A DNA stretch of 64,000 bases. It comes from Bacillota bacterium (GTDB lineage Bacteria; Bacillota_A; Clostridia; Lachnospirales; Lachnospiraceae). Both the position numbers and the translations under genes were made by a program. The stretch is taken from positions 1 to 64,000 of the forward strand of contig JAEYMU010000035.1 in NCBI GenBank assembly GCA_023407175.1. Direction: 5' to 3'. The notes under the pieces were generated by a model. The model was not told the origin of the DNA. It worked only from the letters and a program-made list of their open reading frames with translations, and did not search any database. Every line of letters starts with the position of its first letter. The stretch's first letter is position 1. Below are positions 37,105 to 46,468 of the stretch, one piece after another.

Positions 37105-39417
37105 ATGCGAAAGATTATTCTATTCATTATATCAGCGCTTGTATTTATTGCAGGCCACTTTATGCTGCAGGGGGATTATGCCTCCTTCCTGCGTTGGTGG
37201 GGGATGGTTGCCCTGTTGGGGATATCCTTTTTGCCCGTAACAGTTTTATTATTCTCCAGCTTTCAGGATAAGGGCTACCTGTTTGCAAAACCGATCGGCA
37301 TAGCAGCAACCGGCTATCTGATGTGGTTTCTTTCCTCCCTTCATATCCTGAAGTTTAGGACAACGACCTCACTAATCTGTGTTGGTATCGGGGCTGTCAT
37401 AAATCTGGCTATTCTTATCGGGTGGATGATAAGAAGGAGAAAACAGGGGAAACGAATTTTTGAATTTTCCGGGGATTTTAACCGGATACTGGACCGGATT
37501 CTAACCGAAGAGGTTGCATTCCTGGCTATATTTTTACTCTTTACTTATATCAGGGGCTTTAAACCGGATGCTTATGGTACAGAGAAGTTCATGGATTATG
37601 GCTTTATGACCAGCATGATGCGCAGTGACTATATGCCACCCCAGGATTTCTGGTATTCCGGCAGTGATCTGAATTACTATTATGTAGGACAGTACCTGGC
37701 TACCTTCCTGACAAGAATTGCTTTTGTAAAAACCTCAGTCGGCTACAGTATCATGCTGATGATGGTGGGAGCCCTTGCAGTCGTCCTTCCCTATTCGCTG
37801 GTCTATAATATTACCCATAACTATCTTAAGGAACGGGGAAAAACAGGCAGGGTTTTGCCGGCCTTATGCGGGGCAATTGCCGGTATCGGAGTATGTATCG
37901 CCGGTAATATGCATTATCCTACGTATAAATGGCTGGAGCCTATGGTCCGTAAATTCTTTGGAATGGAAGCGAGTACCGACGGCTATTGGTTTCCGGATGC
38001 CACAAGATTTATCGGCTATCATCCGGAGACACATGACAAGACAATTCATGAGTTTCCCTGTTATTCCTTCGTATTGGGGGACCTGCATGCCCATGTGATC
38101 AATATTATGTTTGTTTTGACTGTACTGGGGCTTTTGTTTGCCTGGCAGTATAGGCGCCGGGCAGAGAGGGAAAGTAAAATTCCCTTATGGAAGGAGGTAT
38201 TCAGTCCGCAGATCATAGCTGTTTCCTTCTTTATCGGGCTGTTTCAGACGACGAATTATTGGGATTTCCCAATTTATTATGTGGTATCGGGTGCGGTTAT
38301 TCTATTTACGAACCTGGTTGTATATAATTTTAGAAGAAAAGCTGTCATTGTTACGGCTCTGCAGGGAATAACGGTAATTGTACTGGCTGCGCTGCTGTTC
38401 CTGCCATTTACCATAAACTTTCATAAAATAGCTACCATGCCGCTTCTGTCCCTGAATCATACACCACTGAACCAGTTAATCATATTATGGGGACTTCCGT
38501 TCTACGTTGTGATTTCCTTCCTCTGCTTCCTGGCCTCCGGCTACCGCAAGCGCAGGGAAGCGCAGGAACAGATACCGGGTTCCGCTCAGGGACAGGAACC
38601 GGTACGAAAGAAGGCTGCCATATTCTCCTTTATGGAAAGTCTGTCGGCATCGGATTTATTTATTATCACGATCGGTCTTTGTGCAATCGGTTTGGTGCTC
38701 ATGCCGGAGGTCATTTATATCGAAGATATTTACAGCGGCGATTATAAAAGGGCCAATACCATGTTTAAGCTGACCTACCAGGCATTTATCATGTTTGGTC
38801 TGTGCTTTGGATATATTATGCTCCGTCTGCTGGCCTTTGGTAAGACAAGGCGTCAGAAGATAACAGCGGTAATCAGTCTGATATTGTTCTCCTGCTCCGT
38901 ATGCTATGTACAGAATGCGGTTAATGCCTGGTATGGCAATATCTTTCATATAGAGAAATACGAGGGGCTGGATTGCACGGCGTTTTTGGAAACAAATACA
39001 AATTATAAGGATGATGTAGGAGCAATTAATTGGCTCAATGAGAATGTTACAGGTATGCCTGTGGTTTTGGAGGCCAATGGAGACAGCTATACGGATTACG
39101 AAAGAGTTTCGGTTATGACCGGACTTCCCACCATATTGGGTTGGCGAACTCATGAATGGCTGTGGAAATCGGAGACAGAAAGCCTGGATGCAAGGGCCGC
39201 AGACATTGAGACCATATACACTTCTATGGACAGGAGTGAGGTAGTGAGTCTGCTTGAGAAATATGATGTATCATATATCTATGTCGGGAAGCTGGAGCAG
39301 GATAAATTCACGGCACTGAATCATGAATTGATAAAAAGTCTGGGTGAGATTGTTTATATGAGCCCGGCGGTATCCGGCAAGGATTATGAAACCTATATTG
39401 TAAAAATTACGTTGTAG
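37105..39417 (+). CDS. DUF2298 family polytopic membrane protein (YYY type)
   Basis: 770 residues with about 14 transmembrane segments. Family marks are EKFMDYGFMTSMMRSDYMPPQDFW (from 160), DLNYYYVGQYL (188-198), GDLHAHVINIMF (from 325) and TNYWDFPIYY. The pattern suggests a GT-C-like fold with extracytoplasmic active-site loops. An extracytoplasmic C-terminal domain includes the segment PTILGWRTHEWLWKSE. The biochemical function is not established. ATG 37105, after GGGAG, is chosen over the ATG-like start at 37045. It closes the glycan cluster. Confidence 0.88.
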   Translation: MRKIILFIISALVFIAGHFMLQGDYASFLRWWGMVALLGISFLPVTVLLFSSFQDKGYLFAKPIGIAATGYLMWFLSSLHILKFRTTTSLICVGIGAVINLAILIGWMIRRRKQGKRIFEFSGDFNRILDRILTEEVAFLAIFLLFTYIRGFKPDAYGTEKFMDYGFMTSMMRSDYMPPQDFWYSGSDLNYYYVGQYLATFLTRIAFVKTSVGYSIMLMMVGALAVVLPYSLVYNITHNYLKERGKTGRVLPALCGAIAGIGVCIAGNMHYPTYKWLEPMVRKFFGMEASTDGYWFPDATRFIGYHPETHDKTIHEFPCYSFVLGDLHAHVINIMFVLTVLGLLFAWQYRRRAERESKIPLWKEVFSPQIIAVSFFIGLFQTTNYWDFPIYYVVSGAVILFTNLVVYNFRRKAVIVTALQGITVIVLAALLFLPFTINFHKIATMPLLSLNHTPLNQLIILWGLPFYVVISFLCFLASGYRKRREAQEQIPGSAQGQEPVRKKAAIFSFMESLSASDLFIITIGLCAIGLVLMPEVIYIEDIYSGDYKRANTMFKLTYQAFIMFGLCFGYIMLRLLAFGKTRRQKITAVISLILFSCSVCYVQNAVNAWYGNIFHIEKYEGLDCTAFLETNTNYKDDVGAINWLNENVTGMPVVLEANGDSYTDYERVSVMTGLPTILGWRTHEWLWKSETESLDARAADIETIYTSMDRSEVVSLLEKYDVSYIYVGKLEQDKFTALNHELIKSLGEIVYMSPAVSGKDYETYIVKITL

Positions 39418-39423
39418 AAGGCG

Positions 39424-39458
39424 GAGGCCCTGCCTTTCGGCAGGGGCCACTCCTTTCT
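39424..39458 (+). terminator. Hairpin terminator after the glycan cluster
   Basis: CCCTGCC-TTTC-GGCAGGG stem (39428-39445), extended by GG/CC and GGA/TCC after a bulge, followed by TTTCTC. Strong stem, short T-run. Confidence 0.65.
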
Positions 39459-39503
39459 CATAAATTAAAAGAAATAAGATTGACAGACCTTAGGAGTATT
39501 ATT

Positions 39504-40820
39504 ATGCAAAGTAACAGGAAAAGATTCACCCGTTTTAAACTATTACTTGTTGTACTTGTTGTTGCAGCATTTGTATCCGCAATGAAGACGGACACGGCAT
39601 TCGCCGAAACACAGAAGAAAAGTCCCTATCTGATTAAGATAAATCGGGTATACAATACAGTCACTGTATATAAGCAGGATGAGAAAGGTAAATATACGGT
39701 TCCCGTAAAGGCGATGCTTTGCTCTGTCGGTACTGACGGCAAAACCGTCACAGGTACCTATCAGACCAAGCAGAAATATCGCTGGAAGTTATTGATGAAT
39801 GATGTATGGGGACAATACGCCACCAGAATTGTCGGTGGAATTCTGTTTCATTCCGTCTATTATTATGAAAACGGCAATCCTGCTTCGCTGGCGACAAAGG
39901 AGTTTAACAAGCTGGGTGAATCTGCTTCCCACGGCTGCGTCCGGCTTGCAGTTAAGGATGCAAAATGGATTTATGACAACTGTGCTTTGGGAACCACAGT
40001 TACCATATATGATGATAAGAAGAGTCCCGGTCCTTTGGGGAAACCGGAGGGGATTAAAATTGCATCAAATGTACGCTGGGACCCGACCGATCCCGACGTT
40101 AATAATCCATATCTAAGTAAGAACCCGACAATTACGGGCGTCAAAAACTGTAAGGTGGCTTGGCGTGAAAGCTTTGATTTGCGCAGTGGTCTGAAAGCAA
40201 AATCATCGGTTGGAACTGATATCACTTCGAAGGTATCAGTGGAAGGGGAGGTGGATACTTCTATACCCGGAAAATATAAAATTACATATTCGGTAATGGA
40301 TTCGCTAAATAAATCCTATACCAAAAATATCACAGTAACTGTTTTGAATAATACGCAGGCCCCTGAGATTTCAGGAGTCCATGACTGGATTGTAAATTCA
40401 AAGGAGCTGATTAATGCTGATTACCTCCTGGCTGGTGTTGCCGCACGTTGTAAAAACAGGGAGCTTGATAAGAAATTAATCCGGGTAACAATTGATAAAA
40501 CTGCTGATGCAGAATATAAACTGACCTACCGTGCCAGTATCGCAGGCGGGCCGGAAACCGTACTGACAGCAAAGCTTTATTTAGATGAGGAGGCTCCTGT
40601 CATTACCGGCATTAAGGATGCGGTTCTTGAAGAGGGAGAGGTACCAAGTAAATCCTTTGTACTGGACGGAGTAACGGTCAGCGATAATTTCTCTCCTGTG
40701 GAGAAGATAAAGATTGATGTGATATTTACCCAAAATCCGGATGGTGGTTATCTGGTTACCTATACAGCTACGGATGAAGCTGGGAATACAGCAACAGAGC
40801 AGTCTGTTATCAGTTATTAG
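39504..40820 (+). CDS. L,D-transpeptidase (YkuD) with C-terminal Ig-like domains
   Basis: 438 residues. The N-terminal signal or anchor helix is at about 11-35. The YkuD domain (about 40-175) has YQTKQKYRW, His116 (FHSVYYY) and the catalytic SHGCVRL with Cys145. Two or three Ig-like repeats follow (NPTITGVKNC, APEISGVHDW, APVITGIKDAVL), probably binding wall or glycan. It would make 3-3 peptidoglycan cross-links or attach proteins to peptidoglycan. ATG 39504, after TTAGGAGTATT, is preferred over TTG 39480. Confidence 0.93.
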   Translation: MQSNRKRFTRFKLLLVVLVVAAFVSAMKTDTAFAETQKKSPYLIKINRVYNTVTVYKQDEKGKYTVPVKAMLCSVGTDGKTVTGTYQTKQKYRWKLLMNDVWGQYATRIVGGILFHSVYYYENGNPASLATKEFNKLGESASHGCVRLAVKDAKWIYDNCALGTTVTIYDDKKSPGPLGKPEGIKIASNVRWDPTDPDVNNPYLSKNPTITGVKNCKVAWRESFDLRSGLKAKSSVGTDITSKVSVEGEVDTSIPGKYKITYSVMDSLNKSYTKNITVTVLNNTQAPEISGVHDWIVNSKELINADYLLAGVAARCKNRELDKKLIRVTIDKTADAEYKLTYRASIAGGPETVLTAKLYLDEEAPVITGIKDAVLEEGEVPSKSFVLDGVTVSDNFSPVEKIKIDVIFTQNPDGGYLVTYTATDEAGNTATEQSVISY

Positions 40821-40875
40821 TTGAGATTTGATAGGGTAGGAAGTTGGGCTAAACTGGTTAAAAGGGGCGAAACAT

Positions 40876-41409
40876 ATGATAAGGGTGGAAACAAGAGAAA
40901 AAGTTTCGAAGATTATGATATTGTTCGATTGGTTTATCATTTATAGCTTTTTAGGGTGGGTCTATGAGACAATCTATTGCTCGGTGAATTTGGGAAGATA
41001 CAGCCAACGGGGCTTTTTGTACGGACCTGTTTGTCCAATCTACGGAGTGTGCATTGTGGCGGCGGTTTTACTGTTTTCTGACCGGATGAAGCGCAATATA
41101 ACATTATTTTTCGCTTGTGCATTGCTTGCCTCCGTGGTAGAGTATATGGTATCTTACATAATGGAGTACATATTTGGGAGACGTTGGTGGAGTTATGCAG
41201 ACCAATTACTTAATATAAACGGAAGAATATGCCTTGGTGCCGCAATTGTATTTGGGTTGATGGGTATCCTGATTATCCGCTATTTTCATCCGAAGCTTGT
41301 CCGTTTCCTGAATGAATATACAAGTATGATGGTCTTGCGAAAAGCAACCCGAATAGCATTTACCATTTTCTTATTTGATTTATTGGTTTCTATTAAAGTG
41401 AATTTGTAG
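40876..41409 (+). CDS. CmpB-like (putative ABC transporter permease, PF06541 type) membrane protein
   Basis: 177 residues with four or five transmembrane segments. Motifs are FLGWVYETIYCSVN, RGFLYGPVCPIYGV, EYMVSYIMEYIFGRRWWSY and INGRICLGAAIVFGLMG. The same domain, with nearly the same motifs, forms the N terminus of the Cls fusion at 61105. Despite the family name, no ABC partner is nearby, and its real function is unknown. Confidence 0.85.
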   Translation: MIRVETREKVSKIMILFDWFIIYSFLGWVYETIYCSVNLGRYSQRGFLYGPVCPIYGVCIVAAVLLFSDRMKRNITLFFACALLASVVEYMVSYIMEYIFGRRWWSYADQLLNINGRICLGAAIVFGLMGILIIRYFHPKLVRFLNEYTSMMVLRKATRIAFTIFLFDLLVSIKVNL

Positions 41410-41415
41410 TATTTG

Positions 41416-41434
41416 CCAGTTTACGGCAAACTGG
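41416..41434 (+). other. Hairpin in the citrate synthase leader
   Basis: CCAGTTT / AAACTGG with a 5-base loop, 52 bases upstream of the citrate synthase start, without a T-run. Confidence 0.4.
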
Positions 41435-41486
41435 AGGAACTGTTAACTATAGGTGCGAAAACGATGCGCAAAGATAGGAGGTTTTA

Positions 41487-42857
41487 ATGAATAAATATAC
41501 AGAAATTACCCCAGAAATTATTGAACTTGCTGGTCTATGCAAGCAAAACAGCATGATTGCCCCGGAACTGTATGCAAAATATGATGTAAAAAGAGGCTTA
41601 AGAGATGTCAGCGGAAAGGGTGTGCTGACAGGACTGACAGAAATATGTGAAATTCTTTCGCATATTATAGTTGATGGCGACTATATTCCCTGTGAAGGTA
41701 AGCTTTATTACCGAGGGATTGATATTGAAGAGTTTATCAAGGGCTTTACGCAGGAGGCACGCTTTGGCTTTGAAGAAGCGACCTATTTGCTGCTGTTTGG
41801 CAATTTGCCGGCAAAGGAGCAGCTTGACCGGTTTACAGCCCTTTTGGAGAAATACCGTGAGCTCCCCCAGAGCTTTGTCCGGGATATCATTATGAAGGCA
41901 CCAAGCCATGATATGATGAATACTTTGGCAAGAAGTGTACTGACCCTGTATTCCTATGATGAGAAAGCGGATGATATTTCCATTGAAAATGTACTGCGTC
42001 AGAGTATGCAGCTGATTGCAGTTTTTCCCTTATTGTCGGTCTATGGATACCATGCCTACAGTCATTACCATAATGGAAAAAGCCTTGTGATTCATCCTCC
42101 AAAGGAAGGGCTGTCCACTGCCGAGAACATTCTGTACATGCTTAGACCGAATATGAAATTTACCCAGCTGGAGGCCAAGATACTGGATATTGCACTTGTA
42201 TTGCACGCAGAGCATGGCGGCGGTAATAATTCCACCTTTACAACACATGTGGTATCCTCTTCGGGAACCGATACCTATTCCTCTGTAGCCGCCTCCCTGG
42301 GTTCCTTAAAAGGACCAAAGCACGGCGGTGCAAACATCAAGGTAATGAAGATGTTTGACGATATGAAGGAAAACATAAAGGACTGGGAGGATGAGGAAGA
42401 GGTAGGAGCCTATCTGTCAGATATCCTGAATAAAAAGGCCTTTGATAAGTCCGGACTGATTTATGGAATGGGACATGCCGTATATTCCATTTCCGATCCC
42501 CGTGCAAATGTATTGAAGCAATATGTGAAAAGCCTTTCGGAAGAAAAGGGGATGCTTAAGGAATTCAAGCTCTATGAGTTGGTGGAGCGAATGGCACCTG
42601 AAATTATTGGACGGGAACGCAAAATGTATAAGGGCGTCAGCGCAAATGTGGATTTTTACAGCGGATTTGTCTATCATATGCTGGATCTGCCCAAGGAGCT
42701 TTATACTCCGATTTTTGCAATCGCAAGAATATCGGGCTGGAGTGCACACCGGCTGGAGGAATTGATTAATACCAGTAAAATCATCCGCCCTGCTTATAAG
42801 AGCGTTACAAAATTGAGAGACTATATCCCGATTGATCAGAGAAACTCTAATCAATGA
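41487..42857 (+). CDS. Citrate synthase
   Basis: 456 residues, the longer form common in clostridial relatives. It condenses acetyl-CoA and oxaloacetate to citrate. Catalytic residues are His243 (AEHGGGNNSTF), His330 (GMGHAVYSISDPRA) and Asp389 (ANVDFYSG); KHGGAN is at 279-283. AGGAGGTTTTA lies upstream of the ATG. No other TCA-cycle genes are beside it, so it probably feeds glutamate synthesis from elsewhere. Confidence 0.96.
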   Translation: MNKYTEITPEIIELAGLCKQNSMIAPELYAKYDVKRGLRDVSGKGVLTGLTEICEILSHIIVDGDYIPCEGKLYYRGIDIEEFIKGFTQEARFGFEEATYLLLFGNLPAKEQLDRFTALLEKYRELPQSFVRDIIMKAPSHDMMNTLARSVLTLYSYDEKADDISIENVLRQSMQLIAVFPLLSVYGYHAYSHYHNGKSLVIHPPKEGLSTAENILYMLRPNMKFTQLEAKILDIALVLHAEHGGGNNSTFTTHVVSSSGTDTYSSVAASLGSLKGPKHGGANIKVMKMFDDMKENIKDWEDEEEVGAYLSDILNKKAFDKSGLIYGMGHAVYSISDPRANVLKQYVKSLSEEKGMLKEFKLYELVERMAPEIIGRERKMYKGVSANVDFYSGFVYHMLDLPKELYTPIFAIARISGWSAHRLEELINTSKIIRPAYKSVTKLRDYIPIDQRNSNQ

Positions 42858-43101
42858 TAGATTATAATAAAAATTATATTTTTACGAAATAATTACCAGC
42901 GTATTTTTGCTCTATTTACACATACTATAATCGTAATATCGTAATGAATTTAAAATATCAAAGTTCATTAAGACGTTACACGTAGCATCTTGATACAGTT
43001 ATCTGATTAGAATAATTTATTCTTACAGATGGTTGTATTAAGCAGTAAACAAGAACAAATATTATTTTGAACAATTCAAAATAAGAAATGGAGGAGTTTA
43101 T
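42858..43101. other. Spacer with possible sporulation promoter
   Basis: AT-rich, no ORF. A candidate sigma-G-type promoter is TGTAT at 43034 and AATATTA at 43058-43064, but the match is loose. Confidence 0.3.
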
Positions 43102-43302
43102 ATGTCAAGTAGAAACAGAGCAGAAATACCGGAAGCAAAGGAAGCATTAAATCGATTTAAGTATGAGGTTGCCAATGAATTAGGCGTTCCGTTAAAGCAA
43201 GGGTATAACGGAGACCTGACCTCTAAGCAGAACGGATCTGTCGGTGGCTATATGGTCAAGAAGATGATTCAGGATGCTGAGAAGAGAATGGCAGGAAAAT
43301 AA
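43102..43302 (+). CDS. Small acid-soluble spore protein, alpha/beta type
   Basis: 66 residues with the two hallmark segments: EALNRFKYEVANELG (about 14-28) and LTSKQNGSVGGYMVKKMIQDAEKRM (about 39-63). These proteins coat and protect spore DNA and are degraded at germination; the germination-protease site lies in the KYEVANELG segment. ATGGAGGAGTTTAT precedes the ATG. It indicates that the organism makes endospores. Confidence 0.97.
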   Translation: MSSRNRAEIPEAKEALNRFKYEVANELGVPLKQGYNGDLTSKQNGSVGGYMVKKMIQDAEKRMAGK

Positions 43303-43315
43303 TAATAAATATTTT

Positions 43316-43342
43316 AGCGGTTGCCGGTTTACGGCAGCCGCT
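43316..43342 (+). terminator. Terminator after the SASP gene
   Basis: 10-bp stem AGCGGTTGCC / GGCAGCCGCT with one G-U pair and a 7-base loop, followed by TCTTAATCTT. Confidence 0.65.
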
Positions 43343-43486
43343 TCTTAATCTTATGGGGAAGTTTGTCCTATAAGATTAAAATTTATTCTAAAAAACCATT
43401 GAAATATTAGAGTGGATAGGATACACTTACTATTGATAATTATTATTTATCATTTAAAATTAATATAATAATAGATTTTTTTATGG

Positions 43487-43571
43487 TGTGAATATTGTCC
43501 GGTTTTCGCAGGATAATATTCACATAGTAAATTTATGCTGACATCCTTGTAAAATCAGGATTTTGGCAGCA
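43487..43571 (+). other. Two hairpins in front of rsmD
   Basis: A 14-bp stem TGTGAATATTGTCC / GGATAATATTCACA (43487-43500, 43511-43524, one G-U). A second hairpin, TGCTG / CAGCA with inner ATCCT / AGGAT (43536-43571), ends one base before the rsmD ribosome site. No T-run after either. Confidence 0.55.
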
Positions 43572-43582
43572 TGGAGGTAGCT

Positions 43583-44137
43583 ATGAGGGTTATCGCGGGG
43601 AAAGCAAGGAGACTACAGCTGAAGACACCGGAGGGGTTTGAAACAAGACCCACCACTGACAAGACTAAGGAGACTTTATTTAATATTTTAAATCCTTATT
43701 TGACGGATGCTGATTTTCTGGATTGCTTTGCCGGAAGCGGAGCGATAGGTATCGAGGCACTGTCAAGAGGTGCCAAATATGCTGCATTTGTGGAAAATAA
43801 CAGGATGGCGTTGGAGTGCATTAAAGCAAACCTGAAAAACACCAGACTGGAAAATGATGCGGAGGTATTTGCCTGCAATGCGTTAGAGGCAATCCGTATT
43901 CTTGAGATTAAGGGCAAGGTATTTGATATTATATTTATGGACCCTCCCTATCATAATAATTTAGAGAAGGAAGTACTGCTTACACTGCAAAATTCTTCCA
44001 TCGTTTATTGCGATACAATGATTGTGGTAGAGGCTTCACTAAAGACAGATTTTGATTATCTGGAAAATACAAAATTCCATATCTATAAAAAGAAGGAATA
44101 TAAGACGAATCAACATGTATTTTTGGAAATGAAGTAG
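43583..44137 (+). CDS. rsmD: 16S rRNA (guanine(966)-N2)-methyltransferase RsmD
   Basis: 184 residues. It starts MRVIAGKARRLQLKTPEG, the standard RsmD N terminus. RPTTDKTKETLFNIL, DCFAGSGAIGIEALSRGA (AdoMet site) and MDPPYHNN (catalytic D-PPY) follow. It methylates G966 of 16S rRNA. ATG 43583, behind GGAGG at 43573-43577, is preferred over the in-frame ATG at 43571. It is ylbH in Bacillus, also next to coaD. Confidence 0.95.
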   Translation: MRVIAGKARRLQLKTPEGFETRPTTDKTKETLFNILNPYLTDADFLDCFAGSGAIGIEALSRGAKYAAFVENNRMALECIKANLKNTRLENDAEVFACNALEAIRILEIKGKVFDIIFMDPPYHNNLEKEVLLTLQNSSIVYCDTMIVVEASLKTDFDYLENTKFHIYKKKEYKTNQHVFLEMK

Positions 44138-44195
44138 CTTGTATTTCCTGGAAAAATTGTATACATAAGATTGACATACAGAAATGGGGTTATTT

Positions 44196-44681
44196 ATGAC
44201 AGTAGGTATTTATCCCGGGAGCTTTGACCCAATTACTCTGGGGCATTTGGATATTATAATCCGTGCGTCAAAGCTAGTGGACAAGCTGATTATCGGAGTT
44301 TTAAAGAACAATGCAAAAAAGCCTTTATTTACGGTTGATGAACGGGTTACAATGATTAAAAAGGTACTGGAAGATGTAAAAGATCTTCCCGAAATCCAGG
44401 TGGATGCCTTTGATGGCTTGCTGATTGATTTTGCAGCCAAGGAAAATGCTTCTATCATTGTCCGTGGACTTCGGGCGATCACAGATTTTGAATATGAACT
44501 GCAGATTGCACAGACCAATCACAAGCTGAACAGTAAGATCGATACGGTGTTTTTTACAACAAGTGTGGAGTATTCCTATTTAAGCTCCAGTGCCATAAAG
44601 GAGATCGCTTCCTTTAACGGGGACATCAGACAATTTGTACCGGATTGTATCGTACAGGATATCTATGATAAATATAAATAG
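44196..44681 (+). CDS. coaD: Phosphopantetheine adenylyltransferase CoaD
   Basis: 161 residues. It starts MTVGIYPGSFDPITLGH, with the nucleotidyltransferase motif TLGH at 14-17. VRGLRAITDFEYELQIA and the YSYLSSSAIKEI segment (second nucleotide motif) follow. It converts 4'-phosphopantetheine and ATP to dephospho-CoA. The start at 44196 is preferred over ATG 44184 because GGGGTT lies just before it and the family begins there. Co-transcribed with rsmD. Confidence 0.96.
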   Translation: MTVGIYPGSFDPITLGHLDIIIRASKLVDKLIIGVLKNNAKKPLFTVDERVTMIKKVLEDVKDLPEIQVDAFDGLLIDFAAKENASIIVRGLRAITDFEYELQIAQTNHKLNSKIDTVFFTTSVEYSYLSSSAIKEIASFNGDIRQFVPDCIVQDIYDKYK

Positions 44682-44696
44682 TGAGGAGTGTTTGTA

Positions 44697-45335
44697 ATGG
44701 GAGCAAGCAGAATTGAACAATTAATTGAGGATATTTATGAATTTGTCGAAAGTTGCAGGATGCAGCCGTTATCAAGCACCAAGGTCATTGTTCCTAAGGA
44801 TGAATTGTATGACTTGCTCGACGAACTTCGCCTTCGTACACCGGATGAAATCAAGCGGTATCAGAAAATCATTGCAAACAGGGATGCGATCATTGCAGAT
44901 GCCGAGGAGAAGGCAGAGGGGATTTTAAGGCAGACCAGAGAAAAGGCAAAAGATCTTTTAAATGAGCACGAGATCATGCAGCAGGCTTATTATCAGGCCA
45001 ATGAAATGATCATGCAGGCCTCGGAGGAGGCAGACCGGATGAGAAGGGAGGCTTCCGAGGAAGCGGAGCAGATCAGAACCGGAGCTTTGGTATACTCCAA
45101 TGATGTATTGACAGAGGTGGAGCGTACTCTTGCAAGTGCCTATGAGACAGCGGCTTCAAGATATGACAGCTTTATCGGTACTTTGAAGAATAATCTGGAG
45201 ATCATCAATAATAACAAAAGAGAATTACAGGAACAGCTCTACCCACAGCAAAATAATCCAGGTACCGAGGAAGAAGCTTATTCCGACGGTGACTTTGATT
45301 TTGACGAAAACACCTTCTTAAATGATGTTCAATAA
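44697..45335 (+). CDS. DivIVA-like coiled-coil protein
   Basis: 212 residues. The N-terminal part (IEQLIEDIYEFVESCRMQPLSSTKVIVPKDELYDLLDELR) leads into a long Ala/Glu/Arg-rich coiled coil (about 58-150), then an acidic tail. Proteins like this are often labelled ATPase subunit H, but nothing here indicates an ATPase; a structural or envelope-positioning role is more likely. ATG 44697 follows GTGAGGA. It stops 5 bases short of the convergent ylbJ stop. Confidence 0.75.
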   Translation: MGASRIEQLIEDIYEFVESCRMQPLSSTKVIVPKDELYDLLDELRLRTPDEIKRYQKIIANRDAIIADAEEKAEGILRQTREKAKDLLNEHEIMQQAYYQANEMIMQASEEADRMRREASEEAEQIRTGALVYSNDVLTEVERTLASAYETAASRYDSFIGTLKNNLEIINNNKRELQEQLYPQQNNPGTEEEAYSDGDFDFDENTFLNDVQ

Positions 45336-45340
45336 ATAGA

Positions 45341-46372
45341 TCATCCTATTTGAAACAATAATACATAAAGAACAGATAAGACCAGTGCGCTGAAGGCACT
45401 GATCAGCTTTGTCATCAAATAGGCCTGTATTGATAGTCCTGTGTCTCCAAGTACACTTTTGGTCTGGGCAGCAGCCGATAATCCGCCAAAGGAAGTTAGT
45501 ACGGAAACCAGGACTATTTTTGCAGGAAGGTCCAGGGAGGAGCCGCATATCTGGCTGATCCCTGTTGTGATTTCCAGAATTCCCATAAAAAAAGCTTTTA
45601 TAAAATTAGCCTGAGGCCCAATTTCCTTGATAATCTGCGCCAATATGGAGAATAATATGATGTAGCCCCCAATTCTGGTAATAATTTCAAAGCCGTTCAT
45701 AATGGACTGATCCAGTAATTGAAAGGTAAACCGTTCGGACCGGGCTTTCTTATTCGGCTTGTGTACAGGGACATCTAACGGGAGTCGGGAGGCTTTCCCC
45801 AGAAAGAAACGCCGGTATAATAAGGCTCCAATGATTGCAGAGCCGTAGATAATGGCAAACAGCGCATATTTACTGCCGGGAAGCTTTAGCTGAGTGATAG
45901 CGATATATCCGATGATGAACATGGGGCTGGCATTATTGCACATTCCCATGAGGAATTGTCCCTCTCTTAAGCTTATTTTCTCCTCCTCCACAAGGTCGGC
46001 GGTGGATTTGGCACCTATCGGCAGGCCGGACAGAAACCCGATTACCACCGGATAGCAGCCCTCATAGCTGACATGAAGGAGCTTTCCGAGTACCGGATAG
46101 AAGAATTTACTGATCTGGCCCGCGATATTTAAACGGACAATTAAGTTGGACAGGATGATAAAGGGAAGAATGCTGGGCACCACATTATGAAACCAGAGTA
46201 ATAAGCCGTTAGCCCCGCCCCGGAAGGAGGCCCCGGGAAACAGGAACATGACAGCGAAAAGCACCAGCAAAATACCCTTTGCCAGAGTATTTTTGTTCAG
46301 GGCAAGGGCGGCCTTTGGCGGCTTTGGTCTCTTAACAGCGAGGCTGACAGATTGGGTAGGAGCTGCTTTCAT
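45341..46372 (-). CDS. ylbJ: Sporulation integral membrane protein YlbJ
   Basis: 343 residues with about eight transmembrane segments of the nucleoside-recognition/Gate type: GGANGLLLWFHNVVPSILPFIILSN, VIGFLSGLPIGAKSTADLVEEEKIS, MCNNASPMFIIGYIA and SFGGLSAAAQTKSVLG. YlbJ is needed for spore cortex or heat-resistant spore formation in Bacillus. The start is taken at 46372, where AGAGGGAAG precedes the ATG; the ATG at 46405 has no ribosome site. Bacillus ylbJ also follows rsmD-coaD. Confidence 0.93.
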   Translation of the reverse strand: MKAAPTQSVSLAVKRPKPPKAALALNKNTLAKGILLVLFAVMFLFPGASFRGGANGLLLWFHNVVPSILPFIILSNLIVRLNIAGQISKFFYPVLGKLLHVSYEGCYPVVIGFLSGLPIGAKSTADLVEEEKISLREGQFLMGMCNNASPMFIIGYIAITQLKLPGSKYALFAIIYGSAIIGALLYRRFFLGKASRLPLDVPVHKPNKKARSERFTFQLLDQSIMNGFEIITRIGGYIILFSILAQIIKEIGPQANFIKAFFMGILEITTGISQICGSSLDLPAKIVLVSVLTSFGGLSAAAQTKSVLGDTGLSIQAYLMTKLISAFSALVLSVLYVLLFQIG

Positions 46373-46468
46373 AAATATCTTCCCTCTTGAAAACTTATGA
46401 GACATTTATTATAATTTATTGAAATAATAGATAAAATATTACAATAATGGGATTAAGGAGAAAAAGCG

